A DNA stretch of 17,884 nt from contig JALUTW010000049.1 of assembly GCA_027021685.1 (NCBI GenBank), positions 1 through 17,884 of the forward strand. Direction: 5' to 3'. A program made the translations under genes and the position numbers. This DNA comes from Chromatiales bacterium. GTDB lineage: Bacteria > Pseudomonadota > Gammaproteobacteria > CAMYNG01. The notes under the pieces were generated by a model. The model had not been told where the DNA came from and did no database searches. It saw only the letters and a program-made list of their open reading frames with translations. Shown one piece after another: positions 6,109 to 13,046 of the stretch (positions are counted from its first letter, which is position 1; each line of letters opens with the position of its first letter).

Positions 6109-7169
6109 GGGACGCCGGCCACCGCCACCCGGTCGCGGCCCGCCGCCTTGGCCCGGTAGAGGGCGGCATCGGCCCGGCGCAGCAGCCCCTCCGCATCCCG
6201 GGCGGCGTCACCGGCGGCGGTGGCGACGCCGGCCGAGAGGGTCACCGCGACGGGCGGGTCCCGGTCCAGGCTCACCGGCGACGCCGCCACCGCGCGGCGG
6301 ATGCGTTCGGCGATCTCCCCGGCCAGGGCGGTGCCGGTGTCCACCAGCAGGACCACGAACTCCTCGCCCCCGTAACGGGCCAGCACGTCGCTGTCGCGCA
6401 GCTGGCCGCGGATGGTGGCGGCGGCAGCGCGCAGCACCGCGTCACCGGCGGCGTGGCCGCGGGTGTCGTTGATGCGCTTGAAATGGTCCAGATCCAGGAA
6501 CAGGCACGACAGGGGCTGGCCGGTGCGGGCGCTGCGGCGGCACTCCTCGGCCAGCCGCTGCTCGAAGTAGCGCCGGTTGTAGGCCCCGGTGAGGGGATCC
6601 AGCAGTCCCAGCCGCTTGACGCGCTCGTGGTTGAGCGCGTTCTCCAGGCTCACCGCGACGAAGGCCGCCAGCCGTTCCAGGAAGGCACTGCCGCTGCCCG
6701 CGGGGTAGCGCGCCGGATCGCGGCTGGCCAGCACCAGGGCGCCCAGGGTCCGGTCCTCGCGGCGCAGGGGCAGCAGCGCGGCGGAGGCACAGGGCCCGGC
6801 CAGCGCCTCCCGCACCAGCGGCGGGGCCCCGTCCCCGCAGGTGCCCAGCCAGGGTTCGCGCGGCAGGGACGCCGGTTCGCCGCGCCGGAGATGCAGGCCG
6901 GCGGGCACCGGCCGGCCGCTCTCGGCCAGATAGTGGCGCCACTCGTCGTCGGGATCGAACAGCACCAGGGCTGCCTGGTCGAGGCCGGTGTTGCGCGGAT
7001 AGACCGCGAGTATCAGCTCCAGCAGGCGGTCCAGCCCGGCGCTGCTCACGAGCTTGAGTTCGAAGTCCTGCAGCCGGTTCAGCTTGCGTTCGTTCTCCCG
7101 CGCGCGCGCGATGTAGGCCCGGAGCTGGCGGCGCAGTGCGCGGGGATCGCCGCCGGCCGTCCCGCTCAC
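6105..7169 (-). CDS. GAF-GGDEF diguanylate cyclase
   Basis: The 354-residue cytoplasmic protein starts with a short coiled-coil-like helix (10-40, ALRRQLRAYIARARENERKL) and a GAF/DUF484-like sensory region (about 40-180), joined by a signalling helix to a GGDEF domain (185-350). Its active-site motif is GGEEF at 267-271, and an RxxD product-inhibition site (RDSD, 258-261) sits at the standard five-residue spacing before it. DPLTGAYNRRYFEQRL and LFLDLDHFKRIND are intact, so it should make c-di-GMP from GTP and be feedback-inhibited. The start is GTG, overlapping the stop of the kinase gene by GTGA; its own stop overlaps the protease start. The operon suggests that the kinase and this enzyme act in one pathway, perhaps surface attachment, together with the surface-sorting protease. 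Confidence 0.92.
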   Translation of the reverse strand: MSGTAGGDPRALRRQLRAYIARARENERKLNRLQDFELKLVSSAGLDRLLELILAVYPRNTGLDQAALVLFDPDDEWRHYLAESGRPVPAGLHLRRGEPASLPREPWLGTCGDGAPPLVREALAGPCASAALLPLRREDRTLGALVLASRDPARYPAGSGSAFLERLAAFVAVSLENALNHERVKRLGLLDPLTGAYNRRYFEQRLAEECRRSARTGQPLSCLFLDLDHFKRINDTRGHAAGDAVLRAAAATIRGQLRDSDVLARYGGEEFVVLLVDTGTALAGEIAERIRRAVAASPVSLDRDPPVAVTLSAGVATAAGDAARDAEGLLRRADAALYRAKAAGRDRVAVAGVP

Positions 7170-9205
7170 GACACCGCTGCCTCCGCGGTGCGCGCGGGGG
7201 CGAACCGTTCCAGGGTCTCCAGCACGCGCTCGGGGCTCACCGGCTTGGTGAGGAAGCCGTCCATGCCGGCGTCGAGGCAGCGGCTTCTGTCCCCGGGCGT
7301 GGCGTTGGCGGTGAGCGCCACGATGGGCAGGCGCGGGCCGGACTCGCTCCGGCGCCAGCGGCGGGTGGCCTCCAGCCCGTCCATCTCCGGCATGCGCATG
7401 TCCATGAACACCAGGTCGTAGGGCTCGCCGGCCAGCGCCGCCAGGGCCTCGGCGCCGTTGCGCACCCGCGTCACCCGGTGGCCGGCCTCGTGCAGGAACA
7501 CCATGAGTACGCGGGCGTTGATGTCGTCGTCTTCCGCCACCAGGATGCGCCGGGCCGCCGGTGCGGGCGGGGCGGTGCGGGTCTCCTCGGTCCGGGCCGG
7601 GGCCAGCAGCCGCCGCAGGTCGTCAAGCCGCACCGGGCGCACCAGCCGCGCGTCGCAGGCCAGGGCCCGGGCGCGGGCCTGCTCCAGCCGGTCCAGATAG
7701 GTGATGTGGACCAGCGGGGTGCCGGGCGCGAGCCGCTGCCGCAGGCGCTGCACCGCCTCCGCCGGGGTGTCTGCATCGAGGGCGTCGGCCACCAGCACCA
7801 GGTCCGGGGCCGGCGCCGGCGGCCGATCCGGCAGGTCCTCCACCGCCGCCGCCGCCAGGGTGTCGGCCCCCAGGTGGGCCAGGTAGTCGGCCAGGATGCG
7901 GCGGCTGGCGGCGTGGGGATCGGCCAGCCACACCCGTGCCCCGGACCGGCCGGTGCGGGGCCGGCCGGCATCGCCTTCCGCGGGCAGCGGCAGCTCCAGG
8001 CGAAAGCGGGTGCCCTCGCCCGCGCGGCTGTCCACCGCGATCTCGCCGCCCATGAGTTCCACCAGCCGCCGCGAGATGGTGGTGCCCAGGCCGGTGCCCG
8101 TGGGTCCGCCGGCCGGCGCCTCGCCCTGGTAGAAGGGCTCGAAGATGCGGCCCAGGCGCTCGGGCGGGATGCCGGGCCCGGTGTCGGCGACCTCGAAGCG
8201 GATGCGGCCGTCCCGTTCCCCCGGCGTCACGCTGAGCAGGATCTCGCCGCCGTGGCAGAACTTGACCGCGTTGCTCACCAGGTTGAGCAGGATCTGGCGC
8301 AGCCGGGCGGCGTCGCCCCGCACCGTGTGCGGCAGGCGCGGGTCGATCCAGGCGAGCAGCTCGGTGCCGTTGGCATTGGCGTTGGGGGCGAACATCACCG
8401 CCACCGCGTGGACCACCGGTTCCAGGGCGAACGGGGTGGTGTCCAGCTTCAGCTTGCCGGCCTCGATCTTGGACAGGTCGAGCACGTCGTCGATGAGGGC
8501 GTGCAGGGCGTTGGCGGCCTCCACCAGGGCGTTGACGTACTCCGTCTGCTCCGGCCCCAGCCGCGAACGGCTGAGCAGGCGGGCCATGCCGATGACTCCG
8601 CTCATGGGCGTGCGGATCTCGTGGCTCATGGTGGCCAGGAACTCGCTCTTGGCCCGGTTGGCGCGGTCGGCCTCCTCGCGCGCGCGGCGGAGCTGCCGCA
8701 GCATGGAGTGCAGGTACAGCGGCAGCACCACCAGGAATGCGAGATAGAGCAGGGTCTTGAGCGGGTCGCTGTGCCAGGTTCCGAAATGGAACGCGGTCCC
8801 GACGAACGCCGCGGTGCTGGCGGCGGTGACGGCGAACAGGGGCCCGCGCCCGTAGCGGGCGCCGTAACTGATGAAGATCCAGATGAAGACGAGGTAGTAG
8901 GGGCTCAACGGCCCCGCCTCCATGAGCACCATGGCCACCGCCACCGAGCCCACGTCCAGGATGGCGGTGGCATACCTGCGCCACGGCACCCGGGGAAAAC
9001 GGATCACCGACCACAGCACCAGCACCGAGTAGGTGGTGAACACGGCGCTGAAGTAGACCACCTTGCGCAGGTCTTCGGGATGGCCGGAGGAGTAGGCATC
9101 GGCGGCGGCGAAGGCCGCGAACACCACCCAGACCCCCAGCCGGATCCACGCCTGGGTGTACTCGTTGCGGCGGCGCAACTGCGGATCGATGAGGCGTCTG
9201 ATCAT
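7166..9205 (-). CDS. RpfC-like hybrid sensor histidine kinase with a pseudo-receiver and a receiver
   Basis: The 679 residues are ordered as follows. An N-terminal membrane sensor holds about five to six helices (22-170). HisKA has His195 in MSHEIRTP (H-box), and the HATPase domain has NLVSNAVKF (N312), DTGPGIP (341-347) and the TGLGTTISRR box. The next region (422-535) folds like a receiver but has Ala at the expected phospho-Asp position (LVLVADAL). The C-terminal receiver (552-670) is intact, with Asp602 in FMDMRMPEMDG, the acidic pair at 559-560 and Lys654. The short N-terminal helix and GLGTTI box resemble RpfC, the DSF sensor, but no Hpt domain is present. No strong ribosome binding site precedes the ATG at 9205, so the exact start is uncertain. 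It is first in an overlapping operon with the GGDEF and CPBP genes and diverges from the ykgJ-like gene. Confidence 0.88.
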   Translation of the reverse strand: MIRRLIDPQLRRRNEYTQAWIRLGVWVVFAAFAAADAYSSGHPEDLRKVVYFSAVFTTYSVLVLWSVIRFPRVPWRRYATAILDVGSVAVAMVLMEAGPLSPYYLVFIWIFISYGARYGRGPLFAVTAASTAAFVGTAFHFGTWHSDPLKTLLYLAFLVVLPLYLHSMLRQLRRAREEADRANRAKSEFLATMSHEIRTPMSGVIGMARLLSRSRLGPEQTEYVNALVEAANALHALIDDVLDLSKIEAGKLKLDTTPFALEPVVHAVAVMFAPNANANGTELLAWIDPRLPHTVRGDAARLRQILLNLVSNAVKFCHGGEILLSVTPGERDGRIRFEVADTGPGIPPERLGRIFEPFYQGEAPAGGPTGTGLGTTISRRLVELMGGEIAVDSRAGEGTRFRLELPLPAEGDAGRPRTGRSGARVWLADPHAASRRILADYLAHLGADTLAAAAVEDLPDRPPAPAPDLVLVADALDADTPAEAVQRLRQRLAPGTPLVHITYLDRLEQARARALACDARLVRPVRLDDLRRLLAPARTEETRTAPPAPAARRILVAEDDDINARVLMVFLHEAGHRVTRVRNGAEALAALAGEPYDLVFMDMRMPEMDGLEATRRWRRSESGPRLPIVALTANATPGDRSRCLDAGMDGFLTKPVSPERVLETLERFAPARTAEAAVS

Positions 9206-9245
9206 GGCGCTGTCGTGGCTGGCGCCGGCCTGCGCGAGGCTGGGC

Positions 9246-9251
9246 TATAAT
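9246..9251 (+). promoter_or_regulatory. -10 element (TATAAT) of the ykgJ-like gene
   Basis: A perfect TATAAT lies at 9246-9251 within GGGCTATAATGCCC, placing the transcript start near 9258, about 22 bases before the ATG at 9280. The hexamer overlaps an in-frame ATG at 9250, which cannot then be the start codon. No recognisable -35 hexamer is present. Confidence 0.7.
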
Positions 9252-9279
9252 GCCCCCTTCCACGGTTCGAGGCAGTTCA

Positions 9280-9699
9280 ATGTTAACCGATGACCGCAAG
9301 AAAATCTGGGGCATCGAGCAGGAAATGACCCCGGAAAACAAGTGTGGTTTCTGTACCGGCACCCGCTGTTGCACCTACGTCACCCAGCCCATCGAGACCC
9401 CGCGCAGCAAGGACGACTTCGATCACCTGCTGTGGCAGCTCGCCCATGAGAACGTGCAGGCCTACAAGGACGAGGACGGCTGGTTCCTGCTGTTCCTCAC
9501 CCCCTGCCGCTTCCTGGGACCGGCGGGCCGCTGCCGGATCTACGACCGGCGCCCCCTCATCTGCCGCGAGTACGACAACGACTACTGCGAGTACGACGCC
9601 CCGGCGGAGGAAGGGTTCGAGCTGTTCTTCGACGGCTACGAGAGCCTGCTGGCCTACTGCCGCAAGCGCTTCCGCAACTGGGACCGGCGCTACGACTGA
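9280..9699 (+). CDS. YkgJ-family cysteine-cluster protein
   Basis: The 139-residue protein belongs to the zinc/iron-chelating CxxCxxCC family (YkgJ, UPF0153). Cysteines lie at 22, 25, 30 and 31 (KCGFCTGTRCC), then 76 (TPCRFL), 85 (GRCRIYDRRP), 95 (ICREY) and 103. RCRIYDRRPLICREY is the family signature. The likely role is metal binding, with no enzymatic activity demonstrated for the family as far as I know. I chose the ATG at 9280 because GAGG (9269-9272) sits 7 bases upstream, while the earlier in-frame ATG at 9250 falls inside the -10 box. The 3' end overlaps the convergent yrfG-like gene by 10 bp. Confidence 0.88.
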   Translation: MLTDDRKKIWGIEQEMTPENKCGFCTGTRCCTYVTQPIETPRSKDDFDHLLWQLAHENVQAYKDEDGWFLLFLTPCRFLGPAGRCRIYDRRPLICREYDNDYCEYDAPAEEGFELFFDGYESLLAYCRKRFRNWDRRYD

Positions 9700-10370
9700 A
9701 CCGGCGCCTGCTCCGGCGGCATGATCTCGGCGAAGCCGTCGATGGCGGCGAACCCCGCGATCTCGCGCCGGGGCGCACGGCTGTCCGGGCGGGCCACCGC
9801 CAGCAGGTGGCCCATGCCCCACTGCCGCGCCGATTCCAGCACCGCCAGGCTGTCGTCCACCAGCAGGGTGCGGGCGGCGTCGAACCCGGTGTCCGCCTGC
9901 AGCCGGTCCCAGAAGGCCGGCTCCTCCTTGGGCAGGCCGTAGTCGTGGGCGCAGACGATCCCGTCCAGGTGGCGGTCCAGGCGGGTGCGGGCCAGCTTGA
10001 GGGTCAGGGCCTTGTGATGGGCGTTGGTCACCAGCAGCGCCCGCCGCCCGCTGCCGCGCAGCCGCTGCAGGAAGGGGATCACGTCCGGGTGCACGCTGAT
10101 GAGGTGGTCCACCTCGGCCTTGAGCGCGGCGATGTCCAGCTCCAGGGTGCGCGACCAGTAGTCCACGCAGTACCACTGGATGGTGCCTTCCACCGAGGCG
10201 AACAGGGGGAACAGGCGGGCCTTGGCCTCGTCCACCTCGAGGCCGTGTTTCTGGGCGTAGCGCAGGGGCACGTGCTGGCGCCAGAAATAGGTATCGAAGT
10301 ACAGGTCCAGCAGGGTCCCGTCCATGTCCAGCAGGACGGTGTCGATGCGGTGCCAGTGGAGGGTGGTCAT
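9690..10370 (-). CDS. yrfG: HAD-family GMP/IMP nucleotidase (YrfG-like)
   Basis: The 226-residue cytoplasmic HAD phosphatase has motif I DMDGT (Asp15, Asp17), motif II LVTNA (Thr115), motif III Lys148 in LPKEEP and motif IV VDDS (Asp172-Asp173). The flanking stretches, LDLYFDTYFW after motif I and IQWYCVDYWS in the cap, match E. coli YrfG, which dephosphorylates GMP and IMP. I therefore assign the same activity by family resemblance. Its stop (TAG) overlaps the convergent ykgJ-like gene. A TATACT hexamer on this strand (10397-10402) lies about 27 bp upstream of the ATG and is a likely -10. Confidence 0.88.
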   Translation of the reverse strand: MTTLHWHRIDTVLLDMDGTLLDLYFDTYFWRQHVPLRYAQKHGLEVDEAKARLFPLFASVEGTIQWYCVDYWSRTLELDIAALKAEVDHLISVHPDVIPFLQRLRGSGRRALLVTNAHHKALTLKLARTRLDRHLDGIVCAHDYGLPKEEPAFWDRLQADTGFDAARTLLVDDSLAVLESARQWGMGHLLAVARPDSRAPRREIAGFAAIDGFAEIMPPEQAPVQS

Positions 10371-10392
10371 GGCAGGGTCGGCGGCGGCAAAG

Positions 10393-10402
10393 TGCTAGTA
10401 TA
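10393..10402. promoter_or_regulatory. Near-palindromic -10 shared by divergent genes
   Basis: On the plus strand TGCTAGTAT (10393-10401) is an extended -10 in front of the secreted-protein gene at 10448. On the minus strand the same bases give TATACT (10402-10397) for the nucleotidase gene. The 77-bp gap has no other candidate promoter. Confidence 0.5.
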
Positions 10403-10447
10403 GCCGGAAGCGCCGGCGGGGCACGCGCGGCGGCGCGTGGGGCAGGC

Positions 10448-11131
10448 ATGAGCCAAACTGGCAAGTTTCTGATTTTGATTGCTTTATCTCTCACCGGCGG
10501 GCTGCGGGCCGAGATCACGCCGGAGGAGCTGGAACGCTGGTTCCGGAGCGACGAGTTCGCTCCGCCGCGGGAGACGCCGGGGCCCGAGGCCCGGCCCCGG
10601 TTCCTGGACCCGCCGCCGCGGGGGCGCCTGCACCACCAGCGGGCCGAGATCGCCATCGTGGCCCGCAGCCTGGACGACGGCTGGGTGCGGGTGACCCAGT
10701 GCCACGAAAACATGGACCCGGCGGACGAGGTGGAGATCGTGTTCCGCCCGGGACGGGCGCGGGGGCTCGAGGTGGTGAGCCGCACGGGCATCGGCCGGGC
10801 GTGGGTGGCCGGTGATCGCGTGCGCATGGCATCGGTGCGCCGGGGGGCGGCCATCTGCGTGCGGGGCTGGCTGCGCTCGCTGCGCATCAACGACGACGGC
10901 TCCTTCACCTTCCACGGCGGGCCCTACATGCGGCGCCGGGCCGGGGGTTACCTCCCCATGCACGTCTCGGCGCGGCTCGACTTCGCCGGCACCGGGCTCA
11001 AGCCGGCGGCGGTGGAACCGGCGCCGCAGCCCGGCTTTCGGGTGTACCGCGAGCGGGGGGCACTGCGCTACGAGGCCTGGTTCACCGGCCGGCTGCGCAC
11101 CACGGTGCGATTCTCGGCCGACATCCTCTGA
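10448..11131 (+). CDS. Secreted protein of unknown function
   Basis: The 227-residue protein starts with a clear signal peptide (1-21, cleavage near GLRA-EIT), encoded by a markedly AT-rich stretch that contrasts with the GC-rich body. The mature part begins with an acidic, Pro-rich segment (22-60) and continues with beta-rich sequence containing QRAEIAIVARSLDDGWVRVTQCHENMDP (split here only as prose: residues about 64-92), SRTGIGRAWVAGDRV and a C-terminal RTTVRFSADIL. Only three cysteines are present, two of them in the mature region. I recognise no catalytic motif or family. It is followed after 14 bp by cysQ, so the two are probably co-transcribed, from the extended -10 at 10393-10401. Confidence 0.72.
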   Translation: MSQTGKFLILIALSLTGGLRAEITPEELERWFRSDEFAPPRETPGPEARPRFLDPPPRGRLHHQRAEIAIVARSLDDGWVRVTQCHENMDPADEVEIVFRPGRARGLEVVSRTGIGRAWVAGDRVRMASVRRGAAICVRGWLRSLRINDDGSFTFHGGPYMRRRAGGYLPMHVSARLDFAGTGLKPAAVEPAPQPGFRVYRERGALRYEAWFTGRLRTTVRFSADIL

Positions 11132-11145
11132 CGGGGCGGGTATCC

Positions 11146-11982
11146 ATGGGCGGACAATCACTGGACAAGGCGGAGCTGGAGCGGCTGCTGGAGCAGGTGC
11201 TGGCCCTGGCGCGCGAGGCGGGACGCCGCATCCTCGATGTCTACGAGCGGGCCTACATGGTGGAGACCAAGGACGACGCCTCGCCGGTGACCGAAGCCGA
11301 CATGGCGGCGCACGAGGTCATCGTCGACGGCCTGCAGTCTCTGCCCCATGCCTGGCCGGTGCTGTCGGAGGAATCCGTGGACATCCCCTTCAGCGCCCGG
11401 GCCCGGTGGGACACCTACTGGCTCGTGGATCCGCTGGACGGCACCCGCGAGTTCATCAAGCGCAACGGCGAGTTCACCGTCAACATCGCCCTCATCCATG
11501 ACCACGAGCCGGTGCTGGGGGTGGTCTACGTGCCGGTGAAGGACCTGTACTATTACGCCGCCCGCGGCCTGGGGGCCTGGCGGCGGGAGGACGACAGGCC
11601 GGCACGGCGGATCCACGTGCGCCGCGCCGGCCAGGGCCCGGTCATCATCGCCGGCAGCCGTTCCCATGCCTCGCCGCGGTTGCAGGAGTTCGTGCGCAAC
11701 GTGGGCGAGGCGGAACTGGTGAGCATGGGCAGCTCCCTCAAGTCCTGCCTGGTGGCGGAGGGCCGGGCCGACGTCTATCCCCGCCTGGGTCCCACCTCGG
11801 AGTGGGACACCGCCGCGGCCCAGTGCGTGGTGGAGGAGGCCGGCGGCCACGTCACCGATCTGCAGGGCCGGCGCCTGCTGTACAACACCAAGGAATCGCT
11901 GCTCAATCCGGAATTCCTGGTCTTCGGTGACGACTCGGTGGGCTGGCGCGGCTATCTGCCCCGGGAGGGAGGCGAGGGCTGA
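11146..11982 (+). CDS. cysQ: 3'(2'),5'-bisphosphate nucleotidase CysQ
   Basis: CysQ hydrolyses 3'-phosphoadenosine 5'-phosphate, a by-product of sulfate assimilation, to AMP. The 278-residue protein has the inositol-monophosphatase-fold metal motifs: DDASPVTEAD (43-52), SEES (74-77), the WLVDPLDGTREFIKR motif (Asp95, Asp98) and SEWDTAAAQ (Asp221). The GSSLKSCLVAEGRADVYPRLGPTS stretch is characteristic of CysQ rather than inositol monophosphatase. A GGGGCGGG tract at 11133-11140 serves as ribosome binding site for the ATG at 11146. It is probably co-transcribed with the secreted protein upstream and converges on the thioredoxin-like gene, 21 bp away. Confidence 0.92.
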   Translation: MGGQSLDKAELERLLEQVLALAREAGRRILDVYERAYMVETKDDASPVTEADMAAHEVIVDGLQSLPHAWPVLSEESVDIPFSARARWDTYWLVDPLDGTREFIKRNGEFTVNIALIHDHEPVLGVVYVPVKDLYYYAARGLGAWRREDDRPARRIHVRRAGQGPVIIAGSRSHASPRLQEFVRNVGEAELVSMGSSLKSCLVAEGRADVYPRLGPTSEWDTAAAQCVVEEAGGHVTDLQGRRLLYNTKESLLNPEFLVFGDDSVGWRGYLPREGGEG

Positions 11983-12003
11983 GGGGCGCGGGCGCCCGCT
12001 GCC

Positions 12004-12267
12004 TCAGCACCTGTCCTCGCACTCCAGCGCCCGCAGCAGGGCGGCGGCGTCGGCAGCGGTGGGCAGGCCCACCGCCCGCACCTTGTCTCCGGCCACCAGC
12101 GCTGGCAGCGACAGCAGGCCCAGGCGCCGCACCAGCCGCGCCCCCGCCGGCTCGCTGGCCAGCAGCACCTCCAGGGTGTGGCCATGGCGCGGGGCGAGGT
12201 CGCGCCACAGTGCCTCGGCCGCCTCGCAGCTGGCACAACGGTCGGCGAGGATCAGCTGCAGGTGCAT
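12004..12267 (-). CDS. Small thioredoxin/glutaredoxin-fold protein with CxxC
   Basis: The 87-residue protein reads MHLQLILADRC with a CASC redox motif at 11-14, a helix after it, and SLPALV with the cis-Pro at residue 55, as in thioredoxin-like folds. The C-terminus ends CEDRC, giving two further cysteines. I use the ATG at 12267; the longer GTG-started frame (12306) would run into the promoter region. Upstream lies an FNR/Dnr-type box at the distance expected of an activating site for this gene. No signal peptide is present. It may be a cytoplasmic reductase linked to the nitrosative or redox response, but this is inferred from position only. Confidence 0.7.
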   Translation of the reverse strand: MHLQLILADRCASCEAAEALWRDLAPRHGHTLEVLLASEPAGARLVRRLGLLSLPALVAGDKVRAVGLPTAADAAALLRALECEDRC

Positions 12268-12296
12268 GGGTGCATCCGTGGCCGGGCCATGCGCTC

Positions 12297-12338
12297 CAGA
12301 TAACACCCGTGGTTGTGATACGCTTTGACCACGATCAA
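12297..12338 (-). promoter_or_regulatory. FNR/Dnr box and -10 for the thioredoxin-like gene; also overlaps the dnr promoter
   Basis: TTGAC-CACG-ATCAA at 12325-12338 matches the FNR/Dnr palindrome TTGAT-N4-ATCAA at 9 of 10 positions. Reading the minus strand, a start at 12290 would put the box centre at -41.5 and the -10 hexamer at 12302-12297, which reads TATCTG; the ATG follows 23 bases later. For dnr on the plus strand the box lies only 31 bp before the ATG, so it would sit near the start site and may repress dnr. Confidence 0.6.
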
Positions 12339-12368
12339 GTGCCGCCGGATGCCGGGCGAGTCAGCACG

Positions 12369-13046
12369 ATGAACGAGAACGTCGCCGCAGAGCTGCGCAG
12401 CGTGCCCATCTTCGAGGCGCTGCAGGCACGCGAGCTGGAGCAGGTGGTGGAGCGGATGGTGCGCGTGCGCCTGGACCCGCGCCAGCACCTGTTCAGCTAT
12501 GGCCAGCCGGCGGACCGCTTCTACCTCCTGCGCTCGGGCCAGATCAAGCTGTTCCGCCTGTCCCAGGACGGCTCGGAAAAGGTGATCGAGATCATCCAGC
12601 CGGGACAGACCTTCGCCGAGGCGGTCATGTTCATGGAGCAGCAGACCTATCCGGTCAATGCCGAGGCGGTGGTGGCGAGCGAGCTGTACAGCTTCGACAT
12701 GCGCTCCTTCCTGGAGCTGCTGCGCCGGTCCACGGACACCTGCTTCCGCCTCATGGCCACCATGAGCTGCCGCTTGCGCGCCCGGCTGGAGGACATCAAC
12801 AACCTCACCCTGCAGAACGCCACCTACCGCCTGGTGCACTACCTGTTGCAGCAGATCCCGGAGGGTGTCATGGAGTCGCCCCAGATCCACCTCACCACGC
12901 CCAAGAGCATCATCGCCGCCCGGCTCTCCATCCAGCCCGAGACCCTGTCACGGATCCTGGCCCGGCTGGCGGACATGGGGCTGCTGTCGGTGAAAGGCAG
13001 CGACGTGACGCTGCACGATGTCGCCGGCCTGCGCCGGCTCATGTAG
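12369..13046 (+). CDS. dnr: Dnr-type Crp/Fnr regulator (NO-responsive)
   Basis: The 225-residue protein has a cyclic-nucleotide-binding-like sensor domain (about 10-120), a dimerisation helix (125-160) and a C-terminal helix-turn-helix (175-205). TFAEAVMFM (81-89), NATYRLVHYLL (150-160) and LSIQPETLSRI (186-196) match Pseudomonas Dnr, which binds heme and activates denitrification genes in response to nitric oxide. The recognition helix carries Glu191, Ser194 and Arg195, the FNR-type set that reads TTGA half-sites. The N-terminal cysteine cluster of FNR is absent, so it is not an Fe-S oxygen sensor. I chose the ATG at 12369 because MNENVAAELRSVPIFEAL aligns with family N-termini; the upstream extension has no such match. 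Target boxes are visible in the window. Confidence 0.85.
   Translation: MNENVAAELRSVPIFEALQARELEQVVERMVRVRLDPRQHLFSYGQPADRFYLLRSGQIKLFRLSQDGSEKVIEIIQPGQTFAEAVMFMEQQTYPVNAEAVVASELYSFDMRSFLELLRRSTDTCFRLMATMSCRLRARLEDINNLTLQNATYRLVHYLLQQIPEGVMESPQIHLTTPKSIIAARLSIQPETLSRILARLADMGLLSVKGSDVTLHDVAGLRRLM

Noticed and set aside
7136..9250. Plus-strand open frame of 704 codons
   Set aside because: It is the antisense of the kinase and reflects high GC; the composition is Gly/Arg/Gln/His-rich with no motif, while the minus strand holds complete HisKA, HATPase and receiver motifs.
9250..9279. Earlier ATG at 9250 as start of the ykgJ-like gene
   Set aside because: It overlaps a perfect TATAAT -10 box and has no ribosome binding site, whereas the ATG at 9280 has GAGG at good spacing.
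12369..13046. FNR rather than Dnr identity
   Set aside because: The N-terminal cysteine cluster required for the FNR Fe-S centre is absent, and the TFAEAVMFM and NATYRLVHYLL motifs match Dnr.
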